64,000 bases of DNA from Nonomuraea polychroma (GTDB lineage Bacteria > Actinomycetota > Actinomycetes > Streptosporangiales > Streptosporangiaceae), in contig NZ_SAUN01000001.1 in the NCBI RefSeq assembly GCF_004011505.1, positions 2,418,001 through 2,482,000 of the forward strand, written 5' to 3'. This document shows, piece by piece, positions 29,690 to 39,436 of this stretch (its first letter is position 1; each line of letters begins with the position of its first letter). The translations under genes and the position numbers were made by a program. The notes beneath the pieces were generated by a model. It ran no database searches and was not told the origin of the DNA. It saw nothing but the letters and a program-made list of their open reading frames with translations.

Positions 29690-32658
29690 TATGAGCCTGC
29701 CTTTCGTTCAGTTGTTGTGTCTGTCTGCGTCTCCGGGCCCGGGTCGAGCAGTTCCGCCAGGTGCAGGGCGGCGATGCCCCGGTCCGCGCCTAGGTGCTCG
29801 ACCTGGGTGGCGCAGCCGAATCCGTCGGCCACCACCACCCCGTCGCGCAATTCGTCCAGCTTGGGGCGCAGGGCCAGGTCGGCGACGGCCATGGAGGTGT
29901 CGTAGTGCTGGGCCTCGAAGCCGAAGTTGCCCGCCAGGCCGCAGCAGCCCTCCGCCTCGGCGACCTCCCGTACCCCGAAGCGGCGCAGCAGGTCACGCGG
30001 CCGGTGCCCGGGGAACTGGGCGTATTCGTGGCAGTGGGTCTGCAGGACGACCCGGCCGGGCAGCGGGGGCGGCTCCCATCCGGCCGCGGCGAGTTCGTCC
30101 AGGGCAGCGGTGAGTGTGTGGACCCGGCGCGCCACCCGCTCGGCGGCCTCGGTGCCGAGCAGCCTGGGGAGATCGTGGGCGAGTGCGGCTGCGCAGCTGG
30201 GCTCGGGTACCACGATCGGCAGCGTTGCGTGCGGACCGCTGGAGCTCGCGTCGAGACGCGCGACCGTGCGCTCCATGACGCGGCGCGCCACGGCCAGCTG
30301 GCCGGTGCTGATCCAGGTCAGCCCGCAGCACAGTCCTGCTTGTGGCGCGGCCGGCACGCCGGCGGCGGCGAGAACCCGGGAGGTGGCCGCCGCCACGCCT
30401 GGCCGGAACGCCGCGGTGAAACTGTCGATGAACAACACCGCCTCGGGCTCCCGCGCGCCTGGGGGAGTAGCGGCGAGGGCGGCGCGCAGGGCCTTCCGGG
30501 GGGCGAACGCGGGCAGCCGTCGCTGCGGCGCGATGCCGCCCAGCCGGGTCAGCAGCCGCCCGGCCGGGCCGCGTAGCAGCGCGTTGACCGGCCCGGCCGC
30601 CAGGGTGGCCACACGCGCGGCCGCGGGCAGCCAGCCCAGGGAGTAGTGAGCACGGGGCCGCGGCCGGCCGCGGTAGTGCCGGTGCAGGAACTCCGCCTTG
30701 TAAGTGGCCATGTCAACGCCCGTGGGGCAGTCGGTCGAGCAGGCCTTGCACGACAGGCACAGGTCGAGCGCGTCACGCACCTCCCGCGAACGCCAGCCGT
30801 CCGTGACGGTCTCGCCACGCAGCATCTCCTGCAGCACGCGCGCCCTGCCACGCGTTGAGTCGCGTTCGTCCCGGGTGGCGCGGTAGCTGGGGCACATGAC
30901 GCCGCCCGCACTGGAACGGCAGCGGCCGACGCCCACGCAGCGGCGCACCGCCCCGGCGAAACCGTCGCTGTCCTGCGGGAAGAGCGTCAGGGTCGGCCAC
31001 GCCCGCGCGCCGGACGGCGTGTCGAGCGCCAGGTCGGCGTCCAGCGGCGCCGGGGCGACGATCACGCCGGGGTTGAGCAGCCCCTCCGGATCGAAGACCC
31101 GCTTGACGGCCGCGAACAGCTCCAGCATGCGCCGCCCGTACATCACTTCCAGCAGCTCGCCGCGGGCGCGGCCGTCGCCGTGCTCTCCCGACAGAGTGCC
31201 GCCGTGCCCGGTGACCAGCGTCGCCGCCTCGCGCAGGAACCGCCGCGCCGCCGCCCTGCCGCCGTCCGTGGACCAGTCGAAGTCGATGCGCACGTGGACG
31301 CAGCCGGCTCCGAAGTGCCCGTACAGCACGCCGCCCAGCCTGTGCGCCGCCAGCAGGGCGCGGAAGTCTCGCAGGTAGGCGGCGAGGTTCGCCGGCTCGA
31401 CGGCCGCATCCTCCCAGCCCGGCCACGACTCGCCACCGTCCACCAGGCGGGCGGCCAGACCGGCGCCGTCCTCGCGAACCCGCCATAGTGACCTGCGTTC
31501 GGCGTCGCTCTCCACCACCCGACCGGCCACCAGCCGCCCGCGCGAACGCAGTACGTCGAGCAGGTCGCGGGCCCGCGCCGCGACCGCCGCCGTCACATCG
31601 GGCGCACCGCCGTCACCGCCGTCGCCGTCTAGTTCGACGTACAGCCAGGCACGCCCGTCCGGCAGGCCGGTGACCGAGCCCGGGCCACGACGGGCCCGCA
31701 TGGTGCCGACGATGGCCTCGTCCATGCCTTCGACAGCGGTGGGAGACCAGTTCAGGATCTCCGGCACGTCCTCGGCGGCGGCGACCACGTCGTCGTAGCC
31801 GAGCACGAGCAGGGCGGTGGCCGAAGGCTGCGGCACCAGGCCCACGGTGGCCCCCGTGACCAGCACGCAGGTGCCCTCGGTGCCGACGAGAGCACGGGGG
31901 ACGTCGAAACCGCGTTCGGGCAGCAGGTGCTGGAGCTGGTAGCCGGAGACCTGCCGCGGGATGCGGCCGAGCTCGGTGCGGATCGGCGCGAGATTCTCCT
32001 CCACGAGCCGCCGCAGGTCCTTCTCCAGCCGCGCGATCCGCTCGCCGTCGGCAGGGTCGGCGGCACGCAGCCCGCCGCGCTCGGCGTACGCAAGGACGCC
32101 GTCGGCCGTCACGATCTCCAGGGACTCCACGTGCGCGCTCGTGCGTCCGTGCCGGACCGACCGGTTGCCGCACGCGTCGTTGCCGATCATGCCGCCGAGG
32201 GTGCAGCGGCTGTGCGAGGACGGGTCGGGGCCGAATGTCAGCCCTTCGCGTGCGGCCAGCGCGCGCAGGTCGTCCAGGACGACACCGGCCTCCACACGGG
32301 CGGTGCGCGTGCGGGGGTCGAGGTCCAGGACGCGGCGCATGTGGCGGGAGAAGTCCAGTACGACGCCCGGTCCGACGGCGTTGCCGGCCATGCTGGTCCC
32401 GCCGCCGCGTGCGGTGACGGGTATTCCGAGTTCGTGGCAGGCCCGGACGACGGCGCGCACGTCGCCGGCCGACCGGGGGAAGGAGACGGCCAGCGGCGGC
32501 ACCCGATAGTTGGAGGCGTCGTAGGCGTACTGCGCGCGCCGGCCCACGTCCGTCTCCACATCCAGCCCGGGAGCGGTCCGCCCGAGCACATCCAGCAGCT
32601 CTCGGGCGGATGCGGGCCGGTGGGACACGCGCGAGGCGTCGCCGGGCCTGCCGGTCAT
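29689..32658 (-). CDS. FAD-linked oxidase fused to Fe-S (GlcD-GlcF-like) protein; D-2-hydroxyacid dehydrogenase
   Basis: 989 residues, starting at the ATG at 32658 that overlaps the aminotransferase stop (ATGA). Domains in order: FAD-binding type 4 (about 45-230, with TARGGGTSMAGNAVGPGVVL and GMIGNDACGNRS), the FAD-oxidase C-terminal domain (about 260-530, HFGAGCVHVRIDFD, SGEHGDGRARGELL), two cysteine clusters for 4Fe-4S centres (about 573-645, ending CLSCKACSTDCPTG), and CCG-type cysteine motifs near 778 and 904 (GLCCGLTW, GCCGLAGNFG). Fused proteins of this kind oxidise D-lactate or D-2-hydroxyglutarate and pass electrons to quinone. In this operon the substrate is probably a hydroxyacid from the semialdehyde or oxoacid branch. 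Confidence 0.92.
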   Translation of the reverse strand: MTGRPGDASRVSHRPASARELLDVLGRTAPGLDVETDVGRRAQYAYDASNYRVPPLAVSFPRSAGDVRAVVRACHELGIPVTARGGGTSMAGNAVGPGVVLDFSRHMRRVLDLDPRTRTARVEAGVVLDDLRALAAREGLTFGPDPSSHSRCTLGGMIGNDACGNRSVRHGRTSAHVESLEIVTADGVLAYAERGGLRAADPADGERIARLEKDLRRLVEENLAPIRTELGRIPRQVSGYQLQHLLPERGFDVPRALVGTEGTCVLVTGATVGLVPQPSATALLVLGYDDVVAAAEDVPEILNWSPTAVEGMDEAIVGTMRARRGPGSVTGLPDGRAWLYVELDGDGGDGGAPDVTAAVAARARDLLDVLRSRGRLVAGRVVESDAERRSLWRVREDGAGLAARLVDGGESWPGWEDAAVEPANLAAYLRDFRALLAAHRLGGVLYGHFGAGCVHVRIDFDWSTDGGRAAARRFLREAATLVTGHGGTLSGEHGDGRARGELLEVMYGRRMLELFAAVKRVFDPEGLLNPGVIVAPAPLDADLALDTPSGARAWPTLTLFPQDSDGFAGAVRRCVGVGRCRSSAGGVMCPSYRATRDERDSTRGRARVLQEMLRGETVTDGWRSREVRDALDLCLSCKACSTDCPTGVDMATYKAEFLHRHYRGRPRPRAHYSLGWLPAAARVATLAAGPVNALLRGPAGRLLTRLGGIAPQRRLPAFAPRKALRAALAATPPGAREPEAVLFIDSFTAAFRPGVAAATSRVLAAAGVPAAPQAGLCCGLTWISTGQLAVARRVMERTVARLDASSSGPHATLPIVVPEPSCAAALAHDLPRLLGTEAAERVARRVHTLTAALDELAAAGWEPPPLPGRVVLQTHCHEYAQFPGHRPRDLLRRFGVREVAEAEGCCGLAGNFGFEAQHYDTSMAVADLALRPKLDELRDGVVVADGFGCATQVEHLGADRGIAALHLAELLDPGPETQTDTTTERKAGS

Positions 32659-33914
32659 CTGCCGGACACTCCGGCCCGCACCGCCGCGCTCCAGGCGCGG
32701 AGGCCCTCGTCCACTCCCGCCTCGTCGATGACCAGCGCCGGGATCATGCGCACGACGTTGTTCCAGGCGCCGCACAGGAGCAGCAAGAGTCCTTCCTCGA
32801 TGGCGGCCTGCTGGACGCGGGCGGCGATCTCGGGAGCGGGCCGGCCGTCCTCGGTGACGAATTCGCTGGCCAGCATCAGGCCCAGCCCGCGCACGTCGCC
32901 GATGCAGGAGTGCTCGGCGGCCACCTCCTCCAGCCCGGCGCGCAGTCGCTTGCCCATGGCCTCGGCGTTCTCCACGAGGCGTTCCTCGCCGACCGTGCGC
33001 AGGGTGGCGACGGCGGCCGCGCAGGCGACGGCGTTGGCGCCGTACGTGCCGCCCTGCGACCCCGGCCAGGCACGGCTCATGAGCTCTTCGGAGGCCGCGA
33101 TGCCGGACAGCGGGAAGCCGCTGGCCAGGCCCTTGGCTGTGACCAGGATGTCCGGGGCGACACCGAAGTGCTCGTGCCCCCAGAACCGGCCGGTGCGGCC
33201 CACACCCGTCTGCACCTCGTCCATGACGAGCAGGAACCCGTGCCGGTCCGCCCGTTCCCGCAGCCCTTCCATGAAGGCGCGCGTCGCCGGGACGTATCCA
33301 CCCTCGCCGAGCACCGGCTCCACGACGACCGCCGCCGTGTCGGCAGGCGAGGAGATCGTCTGCAACACGTAGTCGAGCTCCTGGAGGGCGAAGCGGGTCG
33401 CCGTGTCCTCGTCCCAGCCATACCGGTAGGCGGCCGGGAACGGCGTGACCACCACGCCCGGCATCAGCGGCGCGAACCCGGAACGGAAACGGGTGCCCGA
33501 CGTCGTCATGGACGCCGCTGCCACGGTCCGGCCGTGGAAGCCGCCATGACAGACCACGATGTTGGGCCGGCCGGTCGCCTGGCGGGCCAGCCGCAGCGCG
33601 GCCTCCACCGCCTCGCTGCCGGAGTTGGTGAAGAACAGACTGTCCAGCCCCGCCGGGAGCACTTCGCCCAGCTCGGCGACCAGCTGCTGGAGCGGCCGGT
33701 GCATGACGGTCGTGTACTGGCCGTGGATGAGTGTCGCCACCTGCTCCTGGGCAGCGGCGACCACCCTGGGGTGGCAGTGGCCGGTGCTGGTGACCCCGAT
33801 GCCGGCGGTGAAGTCCAGGTAGCGACGGCCGTCCTCACCGTACAGGTGAACTCCCTCACCACGGACCGCCACCACGGGGGTCGCCTGGCGGAGGTGCGGC
33901 GACAGATTGGTCAT
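32655..33914 (-). CDS. Class III aminotransferase, 4-aminobutyrate transaminase (GabT) type
   Basis: 419 residues from the ATG at 33914, preceded by GGGAGACGAGT. PLP Lys261 is in VTAKGLASGFPLSG, Asp in VMDEVQTGVGRTG, and the phosphate-binding segment is FFTNSGSEAVEAALRLAR. YLDFTAGIGVTSTGHCHPRV is the N-terminal pattern of GabT/ornithine-type enzymes. It is first in the four-gene operon with the GabD-type dehydrogenase, and is divergent from a PucR regulator, a family that controls GABA or purine catabolism in several bacteria. GABA use is likely but not proven; 5-aminovalerate is an alternative. Confidence 0.92.
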   Translation of the reverse strand: MTNLSPHLRQATPVVAVRGEGVHLYGEDGRRYLDFTAGIGVTSTGHCHPRVVAAAQEQVATLIHGQYTTVMHRPLQQLVAELGEVLPAGLDSLFFTNSGSEAVEAALRLARQATGRPNIVVCHGGFHGRTVAAASMTTSGTRFRSGFAPLMPGVVVTPFPAAYRYGWDEDTATRFALQELDYVLQTISSPADTAAVVVEPVLGEGGYVPATRAFMEGLRERADRHGFLLVMDEVQTGVGRTGRFWGHEHFGVAPDILVTAKGLASGFPLSGIAASEELMSRAWPGSQGGTYGANAVACAAAVATLRTVGEERLVENAEAMGKRLRAGLEEVAAEHSCIGDVRGLGLMLASEFVTEDGRPAPEIAARVQQAAIEEGLLLLLCGAWNNVVRMIPALVIDEAGVDEGLRAWSAAVRAGVSGR

Positions 33915-34077
33915 ACTCGTCTCCCAGACTGCTGGTCGTCGGTCGCGTTGGCATCCGAGCATCGCCGAGCCGCAATGGCCGGACAACGGATGATGTGTCC
34001 GCCCCGCGACCCCTCTCTGGACGAAGTGTCAACCTGCCGTTTCAGCACGTCACCCGGGTCACGTACCGTGAGGAGCC

Positions 34078-35733
34078 ATGACAGGAGCACCGCATCAGGT
34101 CCCATCGCCGGCCGCGGCGCCGGTGCGCGGCCGCGTGCTCACCGTCGCCGATGTGCTTGCCCTTCCCGTCTTGGCGGCCGGCCGGCCCCAGGTGGTCGCG
34201 GGCGAGTCACAGCTCGGGCGCTCGGTCCGCTGGGTGCACATCACCGAGCTGACCGACCCGGCCTCCTTCCTCAAGGGGGGCGAGCTGGTCCTGACCACGG
34301 GCATGCCGCTGCCCCGCGAACCGGCGCTGGTGCGGCGCTACGTCGACGAGCTGGCCACGGTCGGCGCCGCCGGTCTCGTTCTGGAACTCGTCCGGCGCTA
34401 CCACCGCCCGCCCGAGGAACTGGTGCGCGCATGCAGCGCACATGATCTGCCGCTGGTGCTGCTGTCCAGGGACGTCAACTTCCTGGAGGTCACCCAGGTC
34501 GTCCACGAGCTCCTGCTCGGCAACCAGGTGGAGACGCTGCGCCGGACACAGGAGATTCACGAGACGTTCACCGGCCTGACCTTGAGGGGCGCCGGGGCCG
34601 CAGAGGTGATGCGCGCCGCGGCCGAGATGAGCGGCCGGGCGGTCGTGCTGGAGAACCAGGCACACCAGGCGCTGATCTGCGAGCCGTCCGCCCGCACCGT
34701 GGAGGAAGTCCTCACGGATTGGGAGCGGCGCTCCCGCGCGACGCCGCCGACCGACTCCGCGGCGGTGAGCGGTCCCGAAGGATGGCTGGTGTGCCCGGTG
34801 GAGTACCGAGGGGAGCGCTGCGGGCGCGTGGTCATGCTGCCCGACCGCACCGCCGTGGAGCCCGCCTTCGCCGAGGTGGACACGTCGGTGCTGGAACGGG
34901 CGGCGATGTCCCTGGCGATCTCCCGCCTCATCCACCCGGCGGCCTGGGAGCGCGGAGCGCACCGCGGGGCCCTGCTGGATCTGGCCGAGCAGCGTTACCG
35001 GACCGCGGGCGAGGCAGCGGTCCGCACGGCGGCGCTCGGCCTGCCCGCCCGCGACTGCCGGTACGTCGCGGTCCTCGTGGACCTGCCCGGCGACGAGTTC
35101 CGCGTGAGCGTCGCGGAACTCGAGGAAAGCCTGGTGAAGGAGGTCACGGCGGCCGGCGTCCCCGCGCTCGTGGGCGAGCTGGGCGCCGGACGGATCGGTG
35201 TGCTGGTCGGGCTGCGGCACACCAAGCAGTGGAGGCCCGCGGTCGAGCTGATCGGCCGCGCCGCCCTGGAACTGGCCCCGCAAGCGGTTGTGAGCGTCGG
35301 CTCGGAAGTGGCCGACCTCTCCCAGGCCGCGCGGTCCTTCCGGGACGCCTCTCATGTCGCGGAATCGGCCCTGCCCGGCACGTCCTCCCGCAGGCCTTAC
35401 CACGAGCTGTCGGACATCGGGCTGCGGCAGCTGCTGTACGCGCTGCGCTCGGACGTGCGCCTCCAGGGCTACGTGGAGCGCCAGGTGGGCCGGCTCATCG
35501 ACTACGATCACCGGCACAACACCGACCTGGTGTCCACGCTGCGCCACTACCTGGACGCCGCAGGCAACAAGACGGTCGCCGCCCAGGCGGCGGATCTGTC
35601 GCGGCAGACGCTCTACCAGCGGCTGCACATCATCGAACGGCTGCTCGGCTCCGACTTGGAGTCCGGGCAGCGGCGCACTGAGCTGCACGTGGCCCTGACG
35701 GCCCTCGACGTCCTTCGCCTCGGCTCCCGCTGA
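34078..35733 (+). CDS. PucR-family transcriptional regulator
   Basis: 551 residues. The N-terminal PucR sensor domain (about 20-140) includes LTVADVLALPVLAAG, GRSVRWVHITELTDPASFLKGG (split by family variation) and ELVLTTGM. A central GGDEF-like CdaR domain (about 290-430) follows. The C-terminal HTH_30 reads LDAAGNKTVAAQAADLSRQT then LYQRLHIIERLLG. The ATG at 34078 lies only 2 bases after AGGAG, so spacing is tight. It is transcribed away from the aminotransferase operon across a 163 bp region with no obvious long dyad, and most likely activates that operon when its omega-amino acid is present. Confidence 0.92.
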   Translation: MTGAPHQVPSPAAAPVRGRVLTVADVLALPVLAAGRPQVVAGESQLGRSVRWVHITELTDPASFLKGGELVLTTGMPLPREPALVRRYVDELATVGAAGLVLELVRRYHRPPEELVRACSAHDLPLVLLSRDVNFLEVTQVVHELLLGNQVETLRRTQEIHETFTGLTLRGAGAAEVMRAAAEMSGRAVVLENQAHQALICEPSARTVEEVLTDWERRSRATPPTDSAAVSGPEGWLVCPVEYRGERCGRVVMLPDRTAVEPAFAEVDTSVLERAAMSLAISRLIHPAAWERGAHRGALLDLAEQRYRTAGEAAVRTAALGLPARDCRYVAVLVDLPGDEFRVSVAELEESLVKEVTAAGVPALVGELGAGRIGVLVGLRHTKQWRPAVELIGRAALELAPQAVVSVGSEVADLSQAARSFRDASHVAESALPGTSSRRPYHELSDIGLRQLLYALRSDVRLQGYVERQVGRLIDYDHRHNTDLVSTLRHYLDAAGNKTVAAQAADLSRQTLYQRLHIIERLLGSDLESGQRRTELHVALTALDVLRLGSR

Positions 35734-35762
35734 ATGGCAGGGGTCGGTTGAAAGCCAAACAG

Positions 35763-35781
35763 TTAAGTTAGGCTAACCTTA
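35763..35781. promoter_or_regulatory. Iron box (IdeR/DmdR-type operator)
   Basis: TTAAGTTAGGCTAACCTTA agrees with the actinobacterial iron-box consensus TWAGGTWAGSCTWACCTWA at all but a few outer positions and keeps the palindromic core. It lies 40 bases upstream of the binding-protein start, where IdeR/DmdR1 bound to ferrous iron would block transcription. This places the downstream importer under iron repression. Confidence 0.88.
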
Positions 35782-35820
35782 TTTCGATCAATTCGGACCA
35801 GGCACCACAGGACTACTCTT

Positions 35821-37332
35821 ATGCGCACAATCCCCCTCCGCCTCGCCGCGGCGCTCCTCCTCACCCCGCTACTCGCCGGCTGCTTCTCGGATGGCTCCGC
35901 CGGCAGGGGCGGCGCCCGGTCCGAGCAGCGCATCAGAGTCGCCCTGGCCGTGCCGCCGGCCCAGGCCCTCTCCCCATACAGCAACGACGCCACGGTACTG
36001 AGCAAGCTCTCCGTCGTCGAGGGCCTGACCAGGCTCGACGCTGACGGCACCGCGAAGCCCGCACTCGCCGCTTCCTGGAAACAGACCGACGGCACCACCT
36101 GGACCTTCCAGCTACGCGACGCCCGATTTCAGGACGGGACGAAGGTCACCGCCGAAGCCGTCGCGAACGCCCTCGCACACGCCTCCGACGCCGAGCCGGC
36201 ACCGCGCGTGCTGAGCGACATCCAGCTGACCGCCAAGGCGCAGGACGCCCACACCGTGGTCCTCACCACCGGCACCGTCGACCCCGTCCTGCCGCTGCGC
36301 CTGGCCTCTCCCGCCCTGGGCATCCTCTCCCCGAAGGCGTATGGATCCAACGGTGCCGTCAGCCCGATCGGTGCCGGCACCGGCCCCTTCAAGATCACCA
36401 AGCTCGGCGGCAAGACCCAAGCCACCCTTGACCGCTTCGACGGCTACTGGGGCGGCAAGGCCAAGGCCGCCGGCATCGACGTCTCGTGGATCGCCGACGG
36501 CACCGCTCGCGCCAACGCCCTGCGCGGCGGATCGGTCGACATCGCCGAGTGGATCCCCACCTCCCAGGCCAAGCTCCTGGCACCCGGAACCCTCCACGAG
36601 GTACCGTCCACCCGAACCGACAGCCTGCTGCTCAACACCGGCAGCGGCGTCTTCCGGGACGCCGCGATGCGCGCCGCCGCCCGCGAGGCCGTCGAGCCCA
36701 CCGCGCTCGTGGACAGCGTCTTCGGCGGCTACGCCGACGCCGCCCAGGGACTGTTCGGCCCCGCCATCTCCTGGACCCGGGACAAGCACGTCACCGTCCA
36801 GCACGTCGTGAAGGCCGCCACCGCCGAGCAGGTCAAGCAGCAGACCGGCGGCACAGCCATCACACTGGCCACCTACACCAATCGCACCGAACTGCCCGAG
36901 GTCGCCAGCGTGCTCCAGCAGCAACTGGAGAAGGCCGGATTCACCGTGAAGCAGGACGTCCGTGAATATTCGCAGATGGAGGCCGATCTGCTCGCAGGGA
37001 AGTACGACGCGCTGGTCTTCTCCCGGGTGACGCTCCTCGACACCGGCGACCCCGTCGCCTACCTGGCCAGCGACTACACCAGCAAGGGCTCCTACAACAT
37101 CACCCGGCTCGCCGAACCGGCCGTCGACCGGGCCATTTCGGCCGCGGCCGCATCCAGCGCCGGCACGCGCCAGGACAAGGTGATGGCCGCCGAAGCCGCC
37201 GTCCTCTCCACCGGCGCCGTCGTACCGCTCGTCCACGAAAAGGTCCTGCAGGGCGTCTCCACCGACGTCGAAGGCGTCGTCCTCGATCCGCGCGAGCGCT
37301 CCCTGGTAGGCCTCGACACCCGGCTGAAGTAG
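35821..37332 (+). CDS. Family 5 (peptide/nickel/metallophore type) solute-binding lipoprotein
   Basis: 503 residues from the ATG at 35821, with AGGA 8 bases upstream. The signal ends in the lipobox LLAGC (residues about 18-22), giving a lipid-anchored protein. The fold is SBP_bac_5: VVEGLTRLDADGTAKPALAA, WTFQLRDARFQDGTKVTAEA and GTGPFKI are standard. DppA/OppA/NikA relatives bind peptides, nickel or metal-metallophore complexes. The iron box directly upstream favours a siderophore or metallophore complex. Relatives with a fused permease and iron box occur in actinobacteria. A 27 bp gap separates it from the fused permease. Confidence 0.93.
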   Translation: MRTIPLRLAAALLLTPLLAGCFSDGSAGRGGARSEQRIRVALAVPPAQALSPYSNDATVLSKLSVVEGLTRLDADGTAKPALAASWKQTDGTTWTFQLRDARFQDGTKVTAEAVANALAHASDAEPAPRVLSDIQLTAKAQDAHTVVLTTGTVDPVLPLRLASPALGILSPKAYGSNGAVSPIGAGTGPFKITKLGGKTQATLDRFDGYWGGKAKAAGIDVSWIADGTARANALRGGSVDIAEWIPTSQAKLLAPGTLHEVPSTRTDSLLLNTGSGVFRDAAMRAAAREAVEPTALVDSVFGGYADAAQGLFGPAISWTRDKHVTVQHVVKAATAEQVKQQTGGTAITLATYTNRTELPEVASVLQQQLEKAGFTVKQDVREYSQMEADLLAGKYDALVFSRVTLLDTGDPVAYLASDYTSKGSYNITRLAEPAVDRAISAAAASSAGTRQDKVMAAEAAVLSTGAVVPLVHEKVLQGVSTDVEGVVLDPRERSLVGLDTRLK

Positions 37333-37359
37333 CCGAAGCGGTCACGAGAGCGCCCCCAC

Positions 37360-39153
37360 GTGAGCGTCACCACATCCGACTCGCGGCTCCGCCCGCCGGC
37401 CCCGGGCCGGTCCCGCGGCTCCGGCGGCCGTTGGGCCGGGCTGTTCGGCGCGCTGTTCGCCGGCGCCGGGCTGCTGACCGTCATCGGCCTGCTGCCCTGG
37501 ATATCCGGTACGGATGTGGCGCTCACCGTCCTGCGTGCCCGTTCCGGCGAGCAGGACCCATCCCCCGAGGCACTGGCCGCCGTACGTGAACAACTCGGTC
37601 TGGACGCCGGTCCGGTGGCGGCCCTCCGCCACTGGCTGGGAGCTCTGGTACGTGGCGACGCGGGGACCTCCTGGGTCTCCGGCGAGCCGGTGGCGCCCGC
37701 CCTCGGCACCGCGCTCGGCGTCTCACTCACCCTCACCTCGGCCGCACTCGTGGTCACCCTCGCCGTCGCCGCGATGGTCTGCGCCCGGACGCTGTGGTTG
37801 GGCGCCCATCGCCGGCTCACCCGCAACAGGGCCGGAATCGGCGCGGCGGTGGTGGCGGCACTGCCCAAGTTCCTGCTCGCGGCCGTGCTCTCCACCGTCC
37901 TGGGCGTGCACCTGGGCTGGTTTCCGCCGTACGGCTGGGAGGGGCCGTCGTCGATGGTGCTGCCCGCGCTCGCCCTCGGTGTGCCCTCCGGCGCGATGAT
38001 CGGCGGACTGCTCGACCAGGCGCTGCCCGCCGCGTTCCGTGAGCCCTGGACCCGTGCGGCGACCGCCAGTGGAATGCCGACTGGCTGGATCATGCGTGCC
38101 GCGCTGCGCCGCACGGTGCCCGGCGTACTCCCGCAACTGCTGCCCACCGTGGTGAGCCTGGCCGGGGGCGCGGTCGCCGTCGAGAAGATCTACGCCATTC
38201 CCGGCCTCGGCATGCTCACCCTCGATGCCGCCATCGCGCAGGACCTGCCCGTTCTGCAGAGCGGAAGTCTCGCGCTCATTCTGCTCGGCACCGGCGCGGG
38301 ACTGCTCGTACGCTCGGCACGACGCGCCATGCTCGGCCCCGCTCTACGCGAAGGGGCGCTGCCCTCGCTGCCCCTGCCTGGCATGGACACCGGCCGCGCG
38401 CTGGCGGCCGTGGCCGTCGGGTGCGCCCTGCTGCTCGCCACCGTCGTCGCGCTCGGGCTGTTGCGTGACCCCATCCAGGTCGACACTGCCGCGCGGCTGC
38501 TGGCGCCCTCGTACGAGCATCCGCTCGGCACCGACGCGCTCGGCCGTGACCTGCTCGCCCGGCTCGGGCACGGCGCACTCCGCACCACGGCGCTGGCCTT
38601 CGCCGTCACCGCCGTCAGCCTTGTCCTCGGTGTGCTCGCCGGACTGGCGCGCCAGGTCACGGCCGGGCTGACCGACATCGTGTCCACCTTGCCGGTGATA
38701 CTGGCGGGCCTGCTGGTCACCGCCGTCACCGGACCGTCGGCGCTCGGCGCGGCGCTGGCCGTCTGCCTCGTCGGGTGGAGCCCGTACGCCGCCCAGACCG
38801 CCGCTCTGTTGGAGCAGGAACGCGCCGCAACGCACATGGCCGCCTCCGTCGCCCTGGGGGCGAGCCGCCGCCACCTGATCCGGCGTCATCTGTTGCCCGC
38901 CCTGGTCCCGCCACTGCTGCGCAACGCCCTGCTGCGGCTGCCGACCGTCGTCCTCGTCCTCGCCTCCCTCGGCTTCCTCGGGCTCGGCGAGCAGCCGCCC
39001 ACACCCGAATGGGGGCGGCTGCTGTCGGAGAACCAGTCATACGCGGAGCTCGCGCCATGGACGGTTCTCGGCCCGGCCGTCGCACTCTCCCTTCTGGCAG
39101 TGCTCGCCGTCGCGGCGACCGCACTGCTGAGTCGCGCCGGCCGACGAGCCTGA
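37360..39153 (+). CDS. Fused DppB-DppC-type ABC permease
   Basis: 597 residues from the GTG at 37360. Two complete permease halves are joined in one chain. The N-terminal half is DppB-like (about 30-330, ALGTALGVSLTLTSAALVVT and AGGAVAVEKIYAIPGLGMLT). The C-terminal half is DppC-like (about 345-597, HPLGTDALGRDLLARL, an EAA loop SVALGASRRHLIRRHLLPAL, and LASLGFLGLG near the end). About eleven or twelve membrane segments are expected. It would form a complete membrane channel on its own. Remarkably, no ATPase follows: the next 283 bases hold no recognisable gene and then a convergent gamma-glutamyltransferase begins. The energy subunit must be elsewhere or has been lost. Confidence 0.92.
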   Translation: MSVTTSDSRLRPPAPGRSRGSGGRWAGLFGALFAGAGLLTVIGLLPWISGTDVALTVLRARSGEQDPSPEALAAVREQLGLDAGPVAALRHWLGALVRGDAGTSWVSGEPVAPALGTALGVSLTLTSAALVVTLAVAAMVCARTLWLGAHRRLTRNRAGIGAAVVAALPKFLLAAVLSTVLGVHLGWFPPYGWEGPSSMVLPALALGVPSGAMIGGLLDQALPAAFREPWTRAATASGMPTGWIMRAALRRTVPGVLPQLLPTVVSLAGGAVAVEKIYAIPGLGMLTLDAAIAQDLPVLQSGSLALILLGTGAGLLVRSARRAMLGPALREGALPSLPLPGMDTGRALAAVAVGCALLLATVVALGLLRDPIQVDTAARLLAPSYEHPLGTDALGRDLLARLGHGALRTTALAFAVTAVSLVLGVLAGLARQVTAGLTDIVSTLPVILAGLLVTAVTGPSALGAALAVCLVGWSPYAAQTAALLEQERAATHMAASVALGASRRHLIRRHLLPALVPPLLRNALLRLPTVVLVLASLGFLGLGEQPPTPEWGRLLSENQSYAELAPWTVLGPAVALSLLAVLAVAATALLSRAGRRA

Positions 39154-39436
39154 ACCCTCTTCTCCGACCTGTATCGCACGTCGGCTTCGCCTCAAGTCCG
39201 TCGGATTCTTCGACCGCAATCCCTCGCTGGACGTGCCACCGCCGGCAGGCCATGACACGGCGCCTGCACAACGCGCGCCGCGCACACAGCCGGGTCGTCA
39301 ACGTCATGGGTGATCACGCGAGCCGGCGCCTGCCCTTCGACGCGAGGTCCTCACCCCCGGCATCGGTGATGGAGGGCGACTGGGCGGCCGGCTGGACCCA
39401 CGGTGTTGCGCGGTACTGACCCTGTCCCGTGTCGCC

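Noticed and set aside
39154..39436. Possible small gene or ATPase remnant after the fused permease
   Set aside because: All frames were read and none shows Walker, signature or switch motifs or a convincing start; left as empty spacer.
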